NCBI RefSeq assembly: GCF_902459805.1
Contig: NZ_CABPST010000007.1
Location: 175,956-239,955 of the forward strand
Direction of reading: 5' to 3'
DNA: 64,000 nucleotides
DNA from: Pandoraea bronchicola
GTDB lineage: Bacteria > Pseudomonadota > Gammaproteobacteria > Burkholderiales > Burkholderiaceae
A model generated the notes under the pieces. The model saw nothing but the letters and a program-made list of their open reading frames with translations, did no database searches and had not been told where the DNA came from. Position 1 is the first letter of the stretch; each line of letters opens with the position of its first letter. Both the position numbers and the translations under genes were made by a program. This document shows, piece after piece, positions 17,384-26,517 of the stretch.

Positions 17384-18847
17384 TCAGGGGAGCATGCCGA
17401 GCACACGCCACCAGAGATAGTCGAGGGGGAAGAGGAGCACGAGCGTAATGATCGTCATGACGACGGTCAGCCGGGTGCCATCGCGCATGCCGACGCCGCC
17501 CAGATGCATCGCAATCATCATCGGCGGGCTTTGATATGGCAGCAGCACGGTGGAAAACACCGGCACTTGCAGCATCAGGACGGTATAGAGCGGCAGGCCG
17601 CTGGCTGCGGAAAGCTGGCCTGCCAGCGGGGTCAGCACGGCGGGCAGGCCGGGCAACGTCGCCACGAGTCCGATGGCAGCGCCGATGGCGATCAGCCACG
17701 CCGCATTGATCGCCGGGGTGCCCGGCGCCATGCCGACCGCATCCAGACAAAGCCGCGCCACTTTTTCTCCCAGTCCCGTATCTGCCACCACTGCGCCGAC
17801 GCCGAGAAAACCCGCGACGTAGACGAGCGGTGTGATGTGCATCTGTTCAGTGAATGTCTTCGGCGTGACGATGTGAATCGCGGGCAGCAGACAGAGAATG
17901 GCTGCCGCCACGGAGATCCATGCGGGGGAGATGCCGTGCCATGCGTCGGTGGCGAACCCGGCGAGGGCCAGGGCGAGCAGGACCGACAGGCGTCGCGCGT
18001 CGCTCGAGAGCGGTGGCGGTGTGGTGCTCGAGACGTTGTTGAGCGGACCGTCGTCAGGGAACAGGCGGCAGATCACCCACACCAGAATCGCGGCCTTGAG
18101 CGCGCCGAGCACCGGGAAGTGCAGCAGCAGATACGGCGCGTAGTGCAGCTTCACGCCATAGAACGAGTCTGCGGCGCCCATGAGCACACTGTTCGGAATG
18201 TTCGCGGGCAGGATGGTCGTGGGCGGCATGTAGCTCGCGGCGGCGACGGTCATCACGAGGCCGGTGCGTCCGCGCCGTCCCTCGGTGAGGCCGATGCGCT
18301 CGGCGAGCGCAAGCACGATCGGGATGAGCAGCAGAATGCGGCCGGTCGTGGACGGCATGACGAAGGCCAGACCCACGCACGCGACCATCACGGACGCGAC
18401 GTAACGCGGATACGTCGGACGCTTCAGCGCGAAGACCGTCGCCGCGAGACGCGAACCGAGGCCGGTCGTGCGTACGGCGATGCCGGTGACGGCACCGCCG
18501 AAGACAAGCCACCACGCAGCCGAATGAAAGCCCGCAAAGATCACTTCCGGCTTCGCGACGTGAAGCAGCACGGCGAGCAGGAAGAACGTCAGTGTCGTGA
18601 TCGGTTCCGGGAACATGCCGAATGCCCACGCGCCGATCGTGAACAGCACGAGCACGGCCGCTTGCGCCGCCGTGGGCGACAGACCGAGCGTGGTGCTGCC
18701 GTGGCTCGCTGCCCAAAGGGCGAGCGCGAGCAACGCGTAGGCGGCATAACCGCCGAGCGCGCGCAAGCGGGCACGTAGTTGTTCGCGACGCAGCGTGTCG
18801 GACGCGGACGGCAGGTTCGGTGTCTCGGGCGAAGCGGATTCGGTCAT
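17384..18847 (-). CDS. DASS-family (SLC13-type) anion:Na+ symporter
   Basis: A 487-residue carrier with about twelve hydrophobic spans and motifs of the divalent anion/Na+ symporter family: MPSTTGRILLLIPIVLALA in the N-half and TLPGLPAVLTPL in the C-half. Members carry dicarboxylates, citrate, tartrate or sulfate. Start set at 18847 (MTESASPE...); the frame is open 134 codons further but that part overlaps the divergent AraC gene and lacks transporter character. It diverges from the AraC regulator at 18990, its likely regulator. Confidence 0.88.
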   Translation of the reverse strand: MTESASPETPNLPSASDTLRREQLRARLRALGGYAAYALLALALWAASHGSTTLGLSPTAAQAAVLVLFTIGAWAFGMFPEPITTLTFFLLAVLLHVAKPEVIFAGFHSAAWWLVFGGAVTGIAVRTTGLGSRLAATVFALKRPTYPRYVASVMVACVGLAFVMPSTTGRILLLIPIVLALAERIGLTEGRRGRTGLVMTVAAASYMPPTTILPANIPNSVLMGAADSFYGVKLHYAPYLLLHFPVLGALKAAILVWVICRLFPDDGPLNNVSSTTPPPLSSDARRLSVLLALALAGFATDAWHGISPAWISVAAAILCLLPAIHIVTPKTFTEQMHITPLVYVAGFLGVGAVVADTGLGEKVARLCLDAVGMAPGTPAINAAWLIAIGAAIGLVATLPGLPAVLTPLAGQLSAASGLPLYTVLMLQVPVFSTVLLPYQSPPMMIAMHLGGVGMRDGTRLTVVMTIITLVLLFPLDYLWWRVLGMLP

Positions 18848-18891
18848 GGCGCTTGTCGTTTTGATGATGGGCCAGAAGGGGGCGTTATGGG

Positions 18892-18940
18892 GCCGGACGG
18901 AAAGCCGGACGGCTTGCATCGTGACCGGCATATCGTATGC
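18892..18940. promoter_or_regulatory. Repeats in the DASS/AraC divergent promoter region
   Basis: The 142-base gap holds a direct repeat GCCGGACGG at 18892-18900 and 18904-18912 and a palindrome GCATA-TCG-TATGC at 18928-18940. TATGCT at 18936 could be a -10 for the AraC gene. These are plausible operator sites of the AraC protein; none is proven. Confidence 0.4.
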
Positions 18941-18989
18941 TAGCGACTCTTCGAGCATCACTCCGATCAGGACAAATACCATCGCGAAC

Positions 18990-19802
18990 ATGCCACGCTC
19001 TGCGCCAGCGCTTGTCACGCGCCCCAATTTCTTCCCAGTGCCGCGTACGGCGCCGAGTCGCGAGGTGCCCGTCATCGCGCATCTGCGCACGCCACCGCCC
19101 GACGCGTTGATCGAGACACATAGCCACGCCTGGGGCCAGGTCATCTGCTTGCAGCGGGGCGGCCTGCGTGTCAGGGCTGGCGAGACGAGCCTGATCGCGC
19201 CGGTGTTTCGCGCTGCGTGGGTGCCGGCAGGCATGTCGCACGAGGTCACCGTACTTGGCGAAGCGCAGTTCTATGCCGTGTACCTGTGGCCAGACGTCTC
19301 GCCGCTCCCGCCCGACAGGTGCCTCGTGCTGGGCGCGTCGCCCTTGTTGCGCGATCTGGCGGCGGCGCTGGCCGGCGGTATCGCCGCAGACGATCGTCGC
19401 CATGCGCTTGTCATGAACTTGCTGTTGGAGGAGCTTCGCGCGGCACCCACGGCGTCTCTCGATCTGCGCATGCCGGACGATCGTCGTTTGCGCCAGCTGT
19501 GCGAAGCGCTCATGGAGCGCCCCGAAGATGACCGTTCGCTCTCGCAGTGGGCCGAGGAGGTGGGTGCTTCCGAGCGCACGCTCGCGCGCTTGTTCGGCAC
19601 GGAGCTGGGGACGAGTTTTGGTGCGTGGCGCCAGCAGGTGCGGTTGGCGCGTGCCGTCGACTGGATTTCGCGTGGCATGCCGGTGGCCACCGTTGCAACG
19701 CGACTGGGATACGCCAATCCGGCGGCGTTCTCTGCAATGTTCCGCCGGGCGCTCGGTGTGTCGCCGCGCGAATTCACACGCGACGAACGAACGAAGTCAT
19801 GA
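18990..19802 (+). CDS. AraC-family transcriptional regulator with cupin domain
   Basis: A 270-residue regulator. The N-terminal cupin-like sensor shows HSHAWGQVICLQRGGLRV and WVPAGMSHEV. The C-terminal AraC DNA-binding domain has two helix-turn-helices: LSQWAEEVGASERTLARLF (near residue 188) and VATRLGYANPAAFSAMFRR with the family ending GVSPREFTR. Start taken at ATG 18990; upstream open frame overlaps the DASS gene. Probably senses a small acid and controls the divergent carrier. Its stop overlaps the start of the GIY-YIG gene. Confidence 0.9.
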   Translation: MPRSAPALVTRPNFFPVPRTAPSREVPVIAHLRTPPPDALIETHSHAWGQVICLQRGGLRVRAGETSLIAPVFRAAWVPAGMSHEVTVLGEAQFYAVYLWPDVSPLPPDRCLVLGASPLLRDLAAALAGGIAADDRRHALVMNLLLEELRAAPTASLDLRMPDDRRLRQLCEALMERPEDDRSLSQWAEEVGASERTLARLFGTELGTSFGAWRQQVRLARAVDWISRGMPVATVATRLGYANPAAFSAMFRRALGVSPREFTRDERTKS

Positions 19803-20134
19803 CCGCCGCAACGCCTAAGCCGTGGTTCCTCTACCTGCTCGAGTGCGCGGGCGGGCGCATCTACACCGGCATCACCGTCGATGTGGGCGCGCGTTACGCG
19901 GCGCACGTCGCGGGCAAAGGCGCGCGCTTCACGCGGGCCTATCCCCCTTCGCGCGTACTGCTCTCGCTGACGTTCGCCGATCGCTCGGCGGCCTCGCGCG
20001 CCGAGTACCGCGTCAAACAACTGAGCGCCTCGCAGAAACGTGCGCTCATCGCCGGTAAGTTCGTATGCGATTTCGGCGACGTCGGCGTCGATGCCGCCCC
20101 CGGCCTCAAGGCACCAGCCGCGCCTGACGAATGA
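19799..20134 (+). CDS. GIY-YIG nuclease domain protein (YhbQ/UPF0213 family)
   Basis: A 111-residue single-domain protein. FLYLLECAGGRIYTGIT is the GIY-YIG core, followed by ARYAAHVAGKGARFTRAY and the Glu in SRAEYRVKQLSA, as in YhbQ/SLX1-type proteins. Role is probably DNA processing or repair; substrate unknown. ATG overlaps the AraC stop (ATGA). Its 3' end overlaps the 3' end of the convergent serine hydrolase gene by 29 bases, so it ends in a transcription collision zone. Confidence 0.88.
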   Translation: MTAATPKPWFLYLLECAGGRIYTGITVDVGARYAAHVAGKGARFTRAYPPSRVLLSLTFADRSAASRAEYRVKQLSASQKRALIAGKFVCDFGDVGVDAAPGLKAPAAPDE

Positions 20135-21380
20135 TCCGGCGCACGTCGCGCTGAAGCGCGCCGAACTGGCCGCGCGACGGAATGGGCGATACCACGAGCG
20201 CCCAGCTATCGCCGGGCACGGTCTTCTCCACCACCGTGTAGTAGGTCGACTGCGTGCGGAAGAAGTCGGCGATGCCGTCGTGGCTGATGCGATAGCTGCG
20301 CTCGCCTGCGCCCGCCAGCAGGAAGACCCCGAGCGTGTAATACACGTCGCGATCGGCATTGACCGGACCGGACTGCTTGTCGAGCAGCAGCGTGCGCAAC
20401 GTCTTCTCGGTGAGCAGGCTCGGGTGGCGAATGTCGAATACCTGCCACACCTTGAGCAGCGCGCCCGTCGACATCTGCCATCCCGCAAACGGCGCCAGCA
20501 AACGCCAGCTATCGGGCAGCTTGGCATCGGTCACGCCGAGCGGCGCGAAGATGCTCGTCTCGCAGAATGCCTTGTAGTCCTGGCCGGAGACGGCTTCGAT
20601 CACCATGCCGAGCAGCAGATACGACACGTTCGAATAGACGAAATCCGTCTTCCCGCTCGAATGTCCGGCTTCGCCCGCGTCGAGGTAGTTGAAGAAGTCG
20701 GCACTGCCGCCGACGCGCCGGATCGCAAGCCCGCTGAACAGGCCGTTGACAGGATCGTTGAAGCCGTTCGTGGCCAGGCCCGCGCGATGCGCGAGCAGGC
20801 GTCGCACGGTCAGCTCGCGCAGCGACGGGTCGAGCGGCTTGCCGTGTTGCTTCGAGTAAGCGTCGAGCAGGTCGCCGAGCTTGGCATCGAGCGAGAGCTT
20901 ACCCTGCTGCACCAGCAAGGCAATGCCGATGGCTGTCACCGACTTCGACAGGCTGGCCACGGGCAACAATTGCTGGACCTCGTCGCCGGACGTGGCGGCT
21001 TCGAGCACATCCCCGGCATCCGATTCGGTGCGCAACCAGACGTGCGACAGGTTGTAGCGCTCCTTGAGCTGCGCCACGCCCTGCGTGATAGTCGACTGCC
21101 CGATCGGGACGGCCGGCTTGATCGGTGTGGCGGTGCCGGACGACGGCAGCGCGACGACCACATTGGCCGCGCTCGCGGCACCTGCCGGCGAAGCGGTTTG
21201 TGCGAGCGCATGGCTCGCCATCATCAGCGTGACAGTGCCCAGCAGGAAACCCAGGGCCGCGCGGCGTGCAGACGCACCGCATCGACCCATAGCACGCACG
21301 ACGGCATGCGAATGGCATCGCAATGCCAACGGCGTGATCAGACGTGCCCCTGCCGGACGGCGATGCCGTTCGACGTTCAT
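20106..21380 (-). CDS. Periplasmic beta-lactamase-fold serine hydrolase
   Basis: A 424-residue serine hydrolase of the class C beta-lactamase/PBP-like family (PF00144). The catalytic S-x-x-K is SLSK in LLPVASLSKSVTAIG, the Y-x-N motif is YSN in TDFVYSNVSYLLLG, and a helical lid region follows. The N-terminus has a hydrophobic signal core (ALGFLLGTVTLMMASHALA) with a likely cut after ALA. ATG 21380 has an excellent GGGGGAG site but gives an unusually long pre-signal region; ATG 21290 would give a normal signal peptide but lacks a ribosome site. Likely an esterase or peptidase rather than an antibiotic-resistance enzyme; not decidable here. Confidence 0.85.
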   Translation of the reverse strand: MNVERHRRPAGARLITPLALRCHSHAVVRAMGRCGASARRAALGFLLGTVTLMMASHALAQTASPAGAASAANVVVALPSSGTATPIKPAVPIGQSTITQGVAQLKERYNLSHVWLRTESDAGDVLEAATSGDEVQQLLPVASLSKSVTAIGIALLVQQGKLSLDAKLGDLLDAYSKQHGKPLDPSLRELTVRRLLAHRAGLATNGFNDPVNGLFSGLAIRRVGGSADFFNYLDAGEAGHSSGKTDFVYSNVSYLLLGMVIEAVSGQDYKAFCETSIFAPLGVTDAKLPDSWRLLAPFAGWQMSTGALLKVWQVFDIRHPSLLTEKTLRTLLLDKQSGPVNADRDVYYTLGVFLLAGAGERSYRISHDGIADFFRTQSTYYTVVEKTVPGDSWALVVSPIPSRGQFGALQRDVRRIIRQARLVP

Positions 21381-21852
21381 TTCAACTCCCCCCGCGCACG
21401 ATGCTTCGAACCGTGAAGCGACTCTCTTCGGAGTCAAAATGGTTCGGTGTGCGCACGTGCCGCATTTGCGGCGATCTTCGAGATCGAAGTTTAGGAAAAA
21501 CTTCGCTCAAGTACCTAGTAAAAACCCGGCATTTTACATTAAGTTGCAGATATCACGGTTGCGCACCCATAGTCGTGCGCAATCGCCCCGGCCGAGCCCC
21601 GTGCGACGGGCACGGCGAGCACGTTCTCGCCGATATTGCGCTGCCGAAAGCTTCTCGCCTCTTGAGAAATTGCCGGGATCGACCGCCACGCGGGCCTCAC
21701 AGGGCATGACGGCCGTTTTGCCAGCCGCCACCGACAAGACCTGTCACGCATCGCGGTGTAAGCTATCCGTCGAACAGGCTCCGACTCGCCCACAGGCCGC
21801 AGGGGCGGCGTCCCGTAGATGGCGTCGTGCTGGCCGAAGGCTCGACCGATAC
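21381..21852. other. 472-base divergent gap before mprF
   Basis: No gene seen. It holds an inverted repeat CGAAGTTT-AGGAA-AAACTTCG at 21485-21505, followed by an AT-rich stretch to about 21550 that could carry promoters for both directions. No recognisable riboswitch or tRNA. Confidence 0.5.
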
Positions 21853-24579
21853 ATGACTGAACCCTCCCGCGCGCGCCCGAGCCGGCCCGCCGATGTACCT
21901 TCCTCCGAGGCGCCGCCGATCGGCACCGGCGGACCCAGCGCTGTGGCACCCGCCGCTGGCGGGGACGGTGCCAACCCGCCCGCTCCTGTTGAGGCCGCTT
22001 GGCTCGCGCTGCCGGCCCCCTTCCGCTGGCTACGGCGCGTTCCCTGGAGCGCCGCGCGGCCCTGGCTGATCGTTGCCGGTGTCGCCCTGCTCGGGCTCTT
22101 CGTCTTCGATGCGCTGCATCACATGCTGCGCCACGTGCATTACGACGACATCGTCGCCGCGATTCACGACACGCCCGCGACGCGTCTGGCGCTTGCCATG
22201 CTGGCAACTCTGGCGAGCTACGCAGCTCTCACCGGTTACGACATTTCCGGCCTTCGCTTCGCCGGGGCAACGGTCAAGCGCTCGACCGTCGTGCTCACGT
22301 CGTTCATCGCCTACGCGTTGGGTAACTCTGTCGGCCTCGGGGTGCTCACCGGCGGCACCGTGCGTATGCGGATGTACGCTGCCGCGGGCGTCGACGCCTC
22401 GAAGGTCGCGCACGCCGTGGCGTTCAACGCCGGCGCTTTCGGGCTCGGCATGACGGTGTTCGGCTCGCTCGGCATGTTGTGGGGCGCGTCGCGAGTCTCG
22501 GCGCTGGTGCCGATTCCCGCGTGGATGTTGCAGATGTTCGCCGTGCTGTTGCTGGGCGGTGCTGCCGCGTTTCTCGTGTTGTGCGCCCGTAAGCGCACGG
22601 TGTCTCTCTTCGGCCGCTGGCCGATCCCGCTGCCGCCCATCCGTCTCGCGTTACGCCAGTTGCTGATCTCCGCCGCCGATCTGGGGATGGCCGCCGCCGC
22701 GTTGTGGTGCCTGCTGCCCGCAGGCGTGGTGGATCTGCCGACCTTCGTTGTCTTCTACGCGATTGCCATGGCGCTCGGTGTGCTCAGCCACGTGCCGGGC
22801 GGCGTGGGCGTGTTCGAAGCCGTGATTCTTCTCGCGACGAACGGCCACGCGCCCATCAGTCAGGTGGCGGGTGCGCTGGTGCTCTATCGCGGGATCTACT
22901 ACCTGCTGCCGCTGATGCTCGCCGCGTGTCTGCTCGCCGGGTTCGAGCTACGGCAAGGTCCGGCTGCCCCGATCGGGCGGGCGGCCGTGCGCCTTTTCCC
23001 CGGTTTGCTGGCGGCGCTCACGCTCGTTGCCGGGGTGATGCTGCTGATCTCGGGCGTGACGCCAGCAACACGCGACGCGGAAGACTTCCTGCGCAATCAT
23101 GTGCCGCTGTTCCTCGTGGAGGTATCGCACTTGCTCGGCAGCGTGGCCGGGTTGTCGATGCTGTTCCTCGCGCGCGGCCTGCTGCACCGGCTCGATGCGG
23201 CATGGTGGGGCTCGCTCGGGCTCACCATTGTCGCGGCGGTGCTGGCGATTCCGAAGGGCATTGCGCTGTCGGAGTGCTTCGTGCTGGCCGTGCTCGCCAC
23301 GCTGTTGCTCGTCTCGCGCAAACAGTTCGACCGGCGCTCGTCGCTCTTCACGCAGACGTTCGAGCCGGGCTGGATCATTGCCGTGCTGTCGGTGCTGGGC
23401 GCATGTACCTGGCTGATGTTCATGTCGTACCGGCGCGTGGGCTACGCGAATCAGCTCTGGTGGCAATTTACGTTCGACGGCGACGCGCCGCGCTCCATGC
23501 GCGCGCTGATGGTCGTGGCCGTGATCGGACTGGGGCTGTCGCTGTGGCAACTGCTGCGTCAGTCCCCCGGCGCGACGGTGCCGGCGAGCGAGGCGGAACT
23601 GGTGCAGGCGAAGGCCATCATCCGCAAGCAACCGGCCGCCGACGCGTGTCTTGCGCTGATGGGCGACAAGAGCTTCCTGTTCTCGCCGTCGGGCAACGCT
23701 TTCATCATGTACGCGAAGCATCGCCGCTCGTGGGTGTCGCTCTCCGACCCGGTGGGCGATCAGAAGGAGTGGCCCGAACTGATCTGGCGTTTCATCGAAC
23801 TGGCCGACGCCCACGGAGGCCGCGCCGCGTTCTACAAGACGCGTCCGCAGGCATTGCCGCTGTACATCGATGCCGGGCTGCGTGCCTACAAGCTCGGCGA
23901 AGAAGCGTTTGTCTCGCTGCCGGAATTCGGTCTGCAAGGCGCGCGTCGCGCGAACCTGCGACACGGCGTGGCGCGCGGCGAGCGCGAAGGTCTGACGCTG
24001 GAAATCGTGCCCCCGGAAGCTGTCGCACCGCATCTCGCGGAAATGCGTTTGGTGTCGGATGCGTGGCTCGCGCGGCAGCATACGCGGGAGAAGGGTTTCT
24101 CGCTGGGTGCGTTCGACGACGCATACGTCGCGCGTCAGCCTGTCGCGCTCGTGCGCCGCGAGGAACGCCTTGTGGCGTTCGCCACGCTGATGTGTCCCGA
24201 CGTGCTGCGCATCGAGGCGAGCATCGACCTGATGCGACAGGTGCCCGACGCCCCGCCGGGCACGATGGATTTCCTGTTCGCGAAACTGATGTTGCATTTC
24301 AAGGCACAGGGCTATCAGCGCTTCGGCCTCGGCATGGCGCCGATGTCGGGCATGGAGACGCATCAACTTGCGCCTCGCTGGCATCGCTTTGGCCGCATGA
24401 TGTTTGCGCACGGGGCGCGCTTCTACAACTTCCGCGGGTTGCGCAGCTTCAAGGACAAATTCGATCCGCAATGGGAGGCGCGTTATCTGATGACGCCGGG
24501 CGGCATCGCGCCGATGCTCACGCTGGCCGATGTGGCGGCGCTCGTGGGCGGCGGCTGGAAAGGGATGATTACCAAATGA
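21853..24579 (+). CDS. mprF: Bifunctional lysyl-phosphatidylglycerol synthase/flippase MprF
   Basis: A 908-residue membrane protein. The N-terminal part (about residues 60-560) has many hydrophobic spans and flippase features (LGNSVGLGVLTGGTVRMRMY, LSHVPGGVGVFEA). The cytosolic C-terminal DUF2156 domain from about residue 580 has the synthase motifs DKSFLFSPSGNAFIMY and FRGLRSFKDKFDP. It transfers an amino acid, usually lysine, from tRNA to phosphatidylglycerol and flips the lipid, lowering membrane charge and protecting against cationic peptides and acid. ATG 21853 fits the family; a longer frame is open upstream to 21064 but crosses an AT-rich promoter region. The stop overlaps the start of the AcvB gene. 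Confidence 0.93.
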   Translation: MTEPSRARPSRPADVPSSEAPPIGTGGPSAVAPAAGGDGANPPAPVEAAWLALPAPFRWLRRVPWSAARPWLIVAGVALLGLFVFDALHHMLRHVHYDDIVAAIHDTPATRLALAMLATLASYAALTGYDISGLRFAGATVKRSTVVLTSFIAYALGNSVGLGVLTGGTVRMRMYAAAGVDASKVAHAVAFNAGAFGLGMTVFGSLGMLWGASRVSALVPIPAWMLQMFAVLLLGGAAAFLVLCARKRTVSLFGRWPIPLPPIRLALRQLLISAADLGMAAAALWCLLPAGVVDLPTFVVFYAIAMALGVLSHVPGGVGVFEAVILLATNGHAPISQVAGALVLYRGIYYLLPLMLAACLLAGFELRQGPAAPIGRAAVRLFPGLLAALTLVAGVMLLISGVTPATRDAEDFLRNHVPLFLVEVSHLLGSVAGLSMLFLARGLLHRLDAAWWGSLGLTIVAAVLAIPKGIALSECFVLAVLATLLLVSRKQFDRRSSLFTQTFEPGWIIAVLSVLGACTWLMFMSYRRVGYANQLWWQFTFDGDAPRSMRALMVVAVIGLGLSLWQLLRQSPGATVPASEAELVQAKAIIRKQPAADACLALMGDKSFLFSPSGNAFIMYAKHRRSWVSLSDPVGDQKEWPELIWRFIELADAHGGRAAFYKTRPQALPLYIDAGLRAYKLGEEAFVSLPEFGLQGARRANLRHGVARGEREGLTLEIVPPEAVAPHLAEMRLVSDAWLARQHTREKGFSLGAFDDAYVARQPVALVRREERLVAFATLMCPDVLRIEASIDLMRQVPDAPPGTMDFLFAKLMLHFKAQGYQRFGLGMAPMSGMETHQLAPRWHRFGRMMFAHGARFYNFRGLRSFKDKFDPQWEARYLMTPGGIAPMLTLADVAALVGGGWKGMITK

Positions 24580-26354
24580 CCGGACACACGATGGTGACGC
24601 GCGGCGAGAGGAACGAGGGATATGCGAGATCGCGTGTGGGTGCGCACGACACGCACACGCCGCGCTGGGTGCGCCGCATCGCGCTGAGTGTTGCCGCATG
24701 CGTCGTGACGATGACGCCCGTCGCCGCATTGGCCCAGATGTCGACGCCGGCAGATTTGACCGAAGCGACGGGGGCTGCGGGTTCGCGCGCCAACGCGCTC
24801 AAGCCCGCTCCCAAGGCGGGACCGGTTGCACTACCGCCAACGGCCGCGCCGGGCGTGCCCGCACCGGCGATGCCTCAGGCGGCTGCCGCCGCCGCAGGGG
24901 CGGCGGCCTTTCGAGGTGCCGTGAACAACGCTGCGCCGGAAATCATGACCCACGGCCGTTTCGAGAACGTGCCGATCTTCCGTCCGCAAGGTGAGCCGAA
25001 TGCGACGGTGCTCTTCTTCTCCGACGACGACGGCTGGACGCCGCGCGCCGAACGCATGGCCCGGGCGCTGGCGGACACCGGAGCGCTGGTGGCTGGCATC
25101 GACACCGCGCGTCTGATGGCGAACTACACGAAAGACGACATTGCCTGCGCCTACGCGGCGGGCGATCTCGACAACTTCGGCCGATGGGTCGAGGCTGCGG
25201 TGAAACTGCCCGGTTATACGCCACCGATTCTCGTTGGAGACGGGGTCGGCGGGACGTTCGCCTACGCGATGCTCGCGCAGGCGGGCAGCGATACCTTCTC
25301 AGGCGCGCTGTCGGTCGACTTCTGTCCCGTGTTGCCGATGTCGCGTGCGCTGTGTCAGGGCGAGGGCGTGCATTTCGGGCGCGGCATCACGCATACGGCG
25401 GGCGGTGCGCCGATGCGCTTGCTGCCCGCGCCCGTCATGAGCGCACCGTGGGTGACGATGGGCGGCCCGGCAGGCAACCCTGCCGCGCGCGCGCCGCGCT
25501 GCTCGGATCGTGTCGCGCAGGAATTCGCCGCGCGCACGCCGAACGCGAGCTGGCTCGTCGGCGGGCTTGCGGGCAGTCTGGGGGCTGTCGATGCCTCCGG
25601 CACGCCATCTGCCACGGGGACGCCGTCCACGTCTGTGCTGGCCGATTGGGTGACGCAGTACAAGAACGCGTTCCGGCGTCTGAATGCGCATCATGTGGCG
25701 GGAACGGCCCGGCCACCCGCGGCGGTGGCCGACTTGCCGGTCATCGAGGTAGCGGCCACCGGCAAACCTGCCGCGAACATGGCCGATACCTTCGCGATCC
25801 TGCTCTCGGGCGACGGCGGCTGGGCCGGACTCGACCGCGACGTCGCCGGCGCGCTCGCTGCTCACGGCATTCCCGTGGTCGGTGTCGATTCGCTGCGCTA
25901 CTTCTGGTCGGCACGCACGCCGGCGTCCGGTGCGCTCGACATCGACCGTCTCATGCGTTTCTATCAGACCCGCTGGAACAAGAAGCGCGTCATTCTTATC
26001 GGTTACTCCCAAGGGGCCGACGTGCTGCCGTTCATGGTCAATCGCCTGCCGCCCATGGCGCGCGAGCGCGTGGGCTTGCTCGTGCTCATGGGACTTGGCC
26101 AGAAAGCGGATTTTGAATTCCGCATGACCAACTGGGTGATGTCGAGCCAGAACGGCCTGCCGATTCGTCCGGAAGTGGAGCGGCTGCCAGACGGAATGGC
26201 GATGTGCGTGTATGGGGCCGACGAGGACGACAGTAACTGCCCCGGACTCGATCCCAAGCGCGTTCAGGTCGTCAAGATGCCGGGCGGTCACCATTTCGAT
26301 GGCAACTACACCGGGTTGGCCGACGTGATTCTCCAGGGGGTCGCCAAGCGTTGA
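24576..26354 (+). CDS. AcvB/VirJ-family periplasmic hydrolase
   Basis: A 592-residue exported protein with signal peptide (IALSVAACVVTMTPVAALA) and two tandem VirJ-type alpha/beta-hydrolase domains. The C-terminal one has the nucleophile elbow GYSQGAD (S478) and a late His in GGHHFDGNY. The N-terminal one has GDGVGG where the nucleophile should be, so it is probably non-catalytic. In Agrobacterium the partner of LpiA (MprF) is AcvB, which hydrolyses lysyl-phosphatidylglycerol; the ATGA coupling to mprF here supports the same role as a brake on lipid modification. Confidence 0.88.
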   Translation: MTGHTMVTRGERNEGYARSRVGAHDTHTPRWVRRIALSVAACVVTMTPVAALAQMSTPADLTEATGAAGSRANALKPAPKAGPVALPPTAAPGVPAPAMPQAAAAAAGAAAFRGAVNNAAPEIMTHGRFENVPIFRPQGEPNATVLFFSDDDGWTPRAERMARALADTGALVAGIDTARLMANYTKDDIACAYAAGDLDNFGRWVEAAVKLPGYTPPILVGDGVGGTFAYAMLAQAGSDTFSGALSVDFCPVLPMSRALCQGEGVHFGRGITHTAGGAPMRLLPAPVMSAPWVTMGGPAGNPAARAPRCSDRVAQEFAARTPNASWLVGGLAGSLGAVDASGTPSATGTPSTSVLADWVTQYKNAFRRLNAHHVAGTARPPAAVADLPVIEVAATGKPAANMADTFAILLSGDGGWAGLDRDVAGALAAHGIPVVGVDSLRYFWSARTPASGALDIDRLMRFYQTRWNKKRVILIGYSQGADVLPFMVNRLPPMARERVGLLVLMGLGQKADFEFRMTNWVMSSQNGLPIRPEVERLPDGMAMCVYGADEDDSNCPGLDPKRVQVVKMPGGHHFDGNYTGLADVILQGVAKR

Positions 26355-26405
26355 CGGCGGCCTGTCGTGCCGGGCCAACGTATCAGGGATCTGCTTTTTC
26401 TCGCC

Positions 26406-26434
26406 TTGCCTTCCGTGCGGGCGCTCCGTACACT
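26406..26434 (+). promoter_or_regulatory. Sigma-70 promoter of the uracil permease gene
   Basis: TTGCCT at 26406-26411, a 17-base spacer and TACACT at 26429-26434, 84 bases before the permease start. Good match in both hexamers and spacing. Confidence 0.6.
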
Positions 26435-26517
26435 GCCGCCAGTTTTCCCATCGACCCACGTTCCGCCCGTTCCACGCATTCCACACGAGGTGGCACGGCA
26501 CACAGGAGAAGATCGAC

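Noticed and set aside
21064-21852. N-terminal extension of the mprF frame
   Set aside because: Runs through the divergent serine-hydrolase start and an AT-rich promoter region; MprF family length is reached from 21853.
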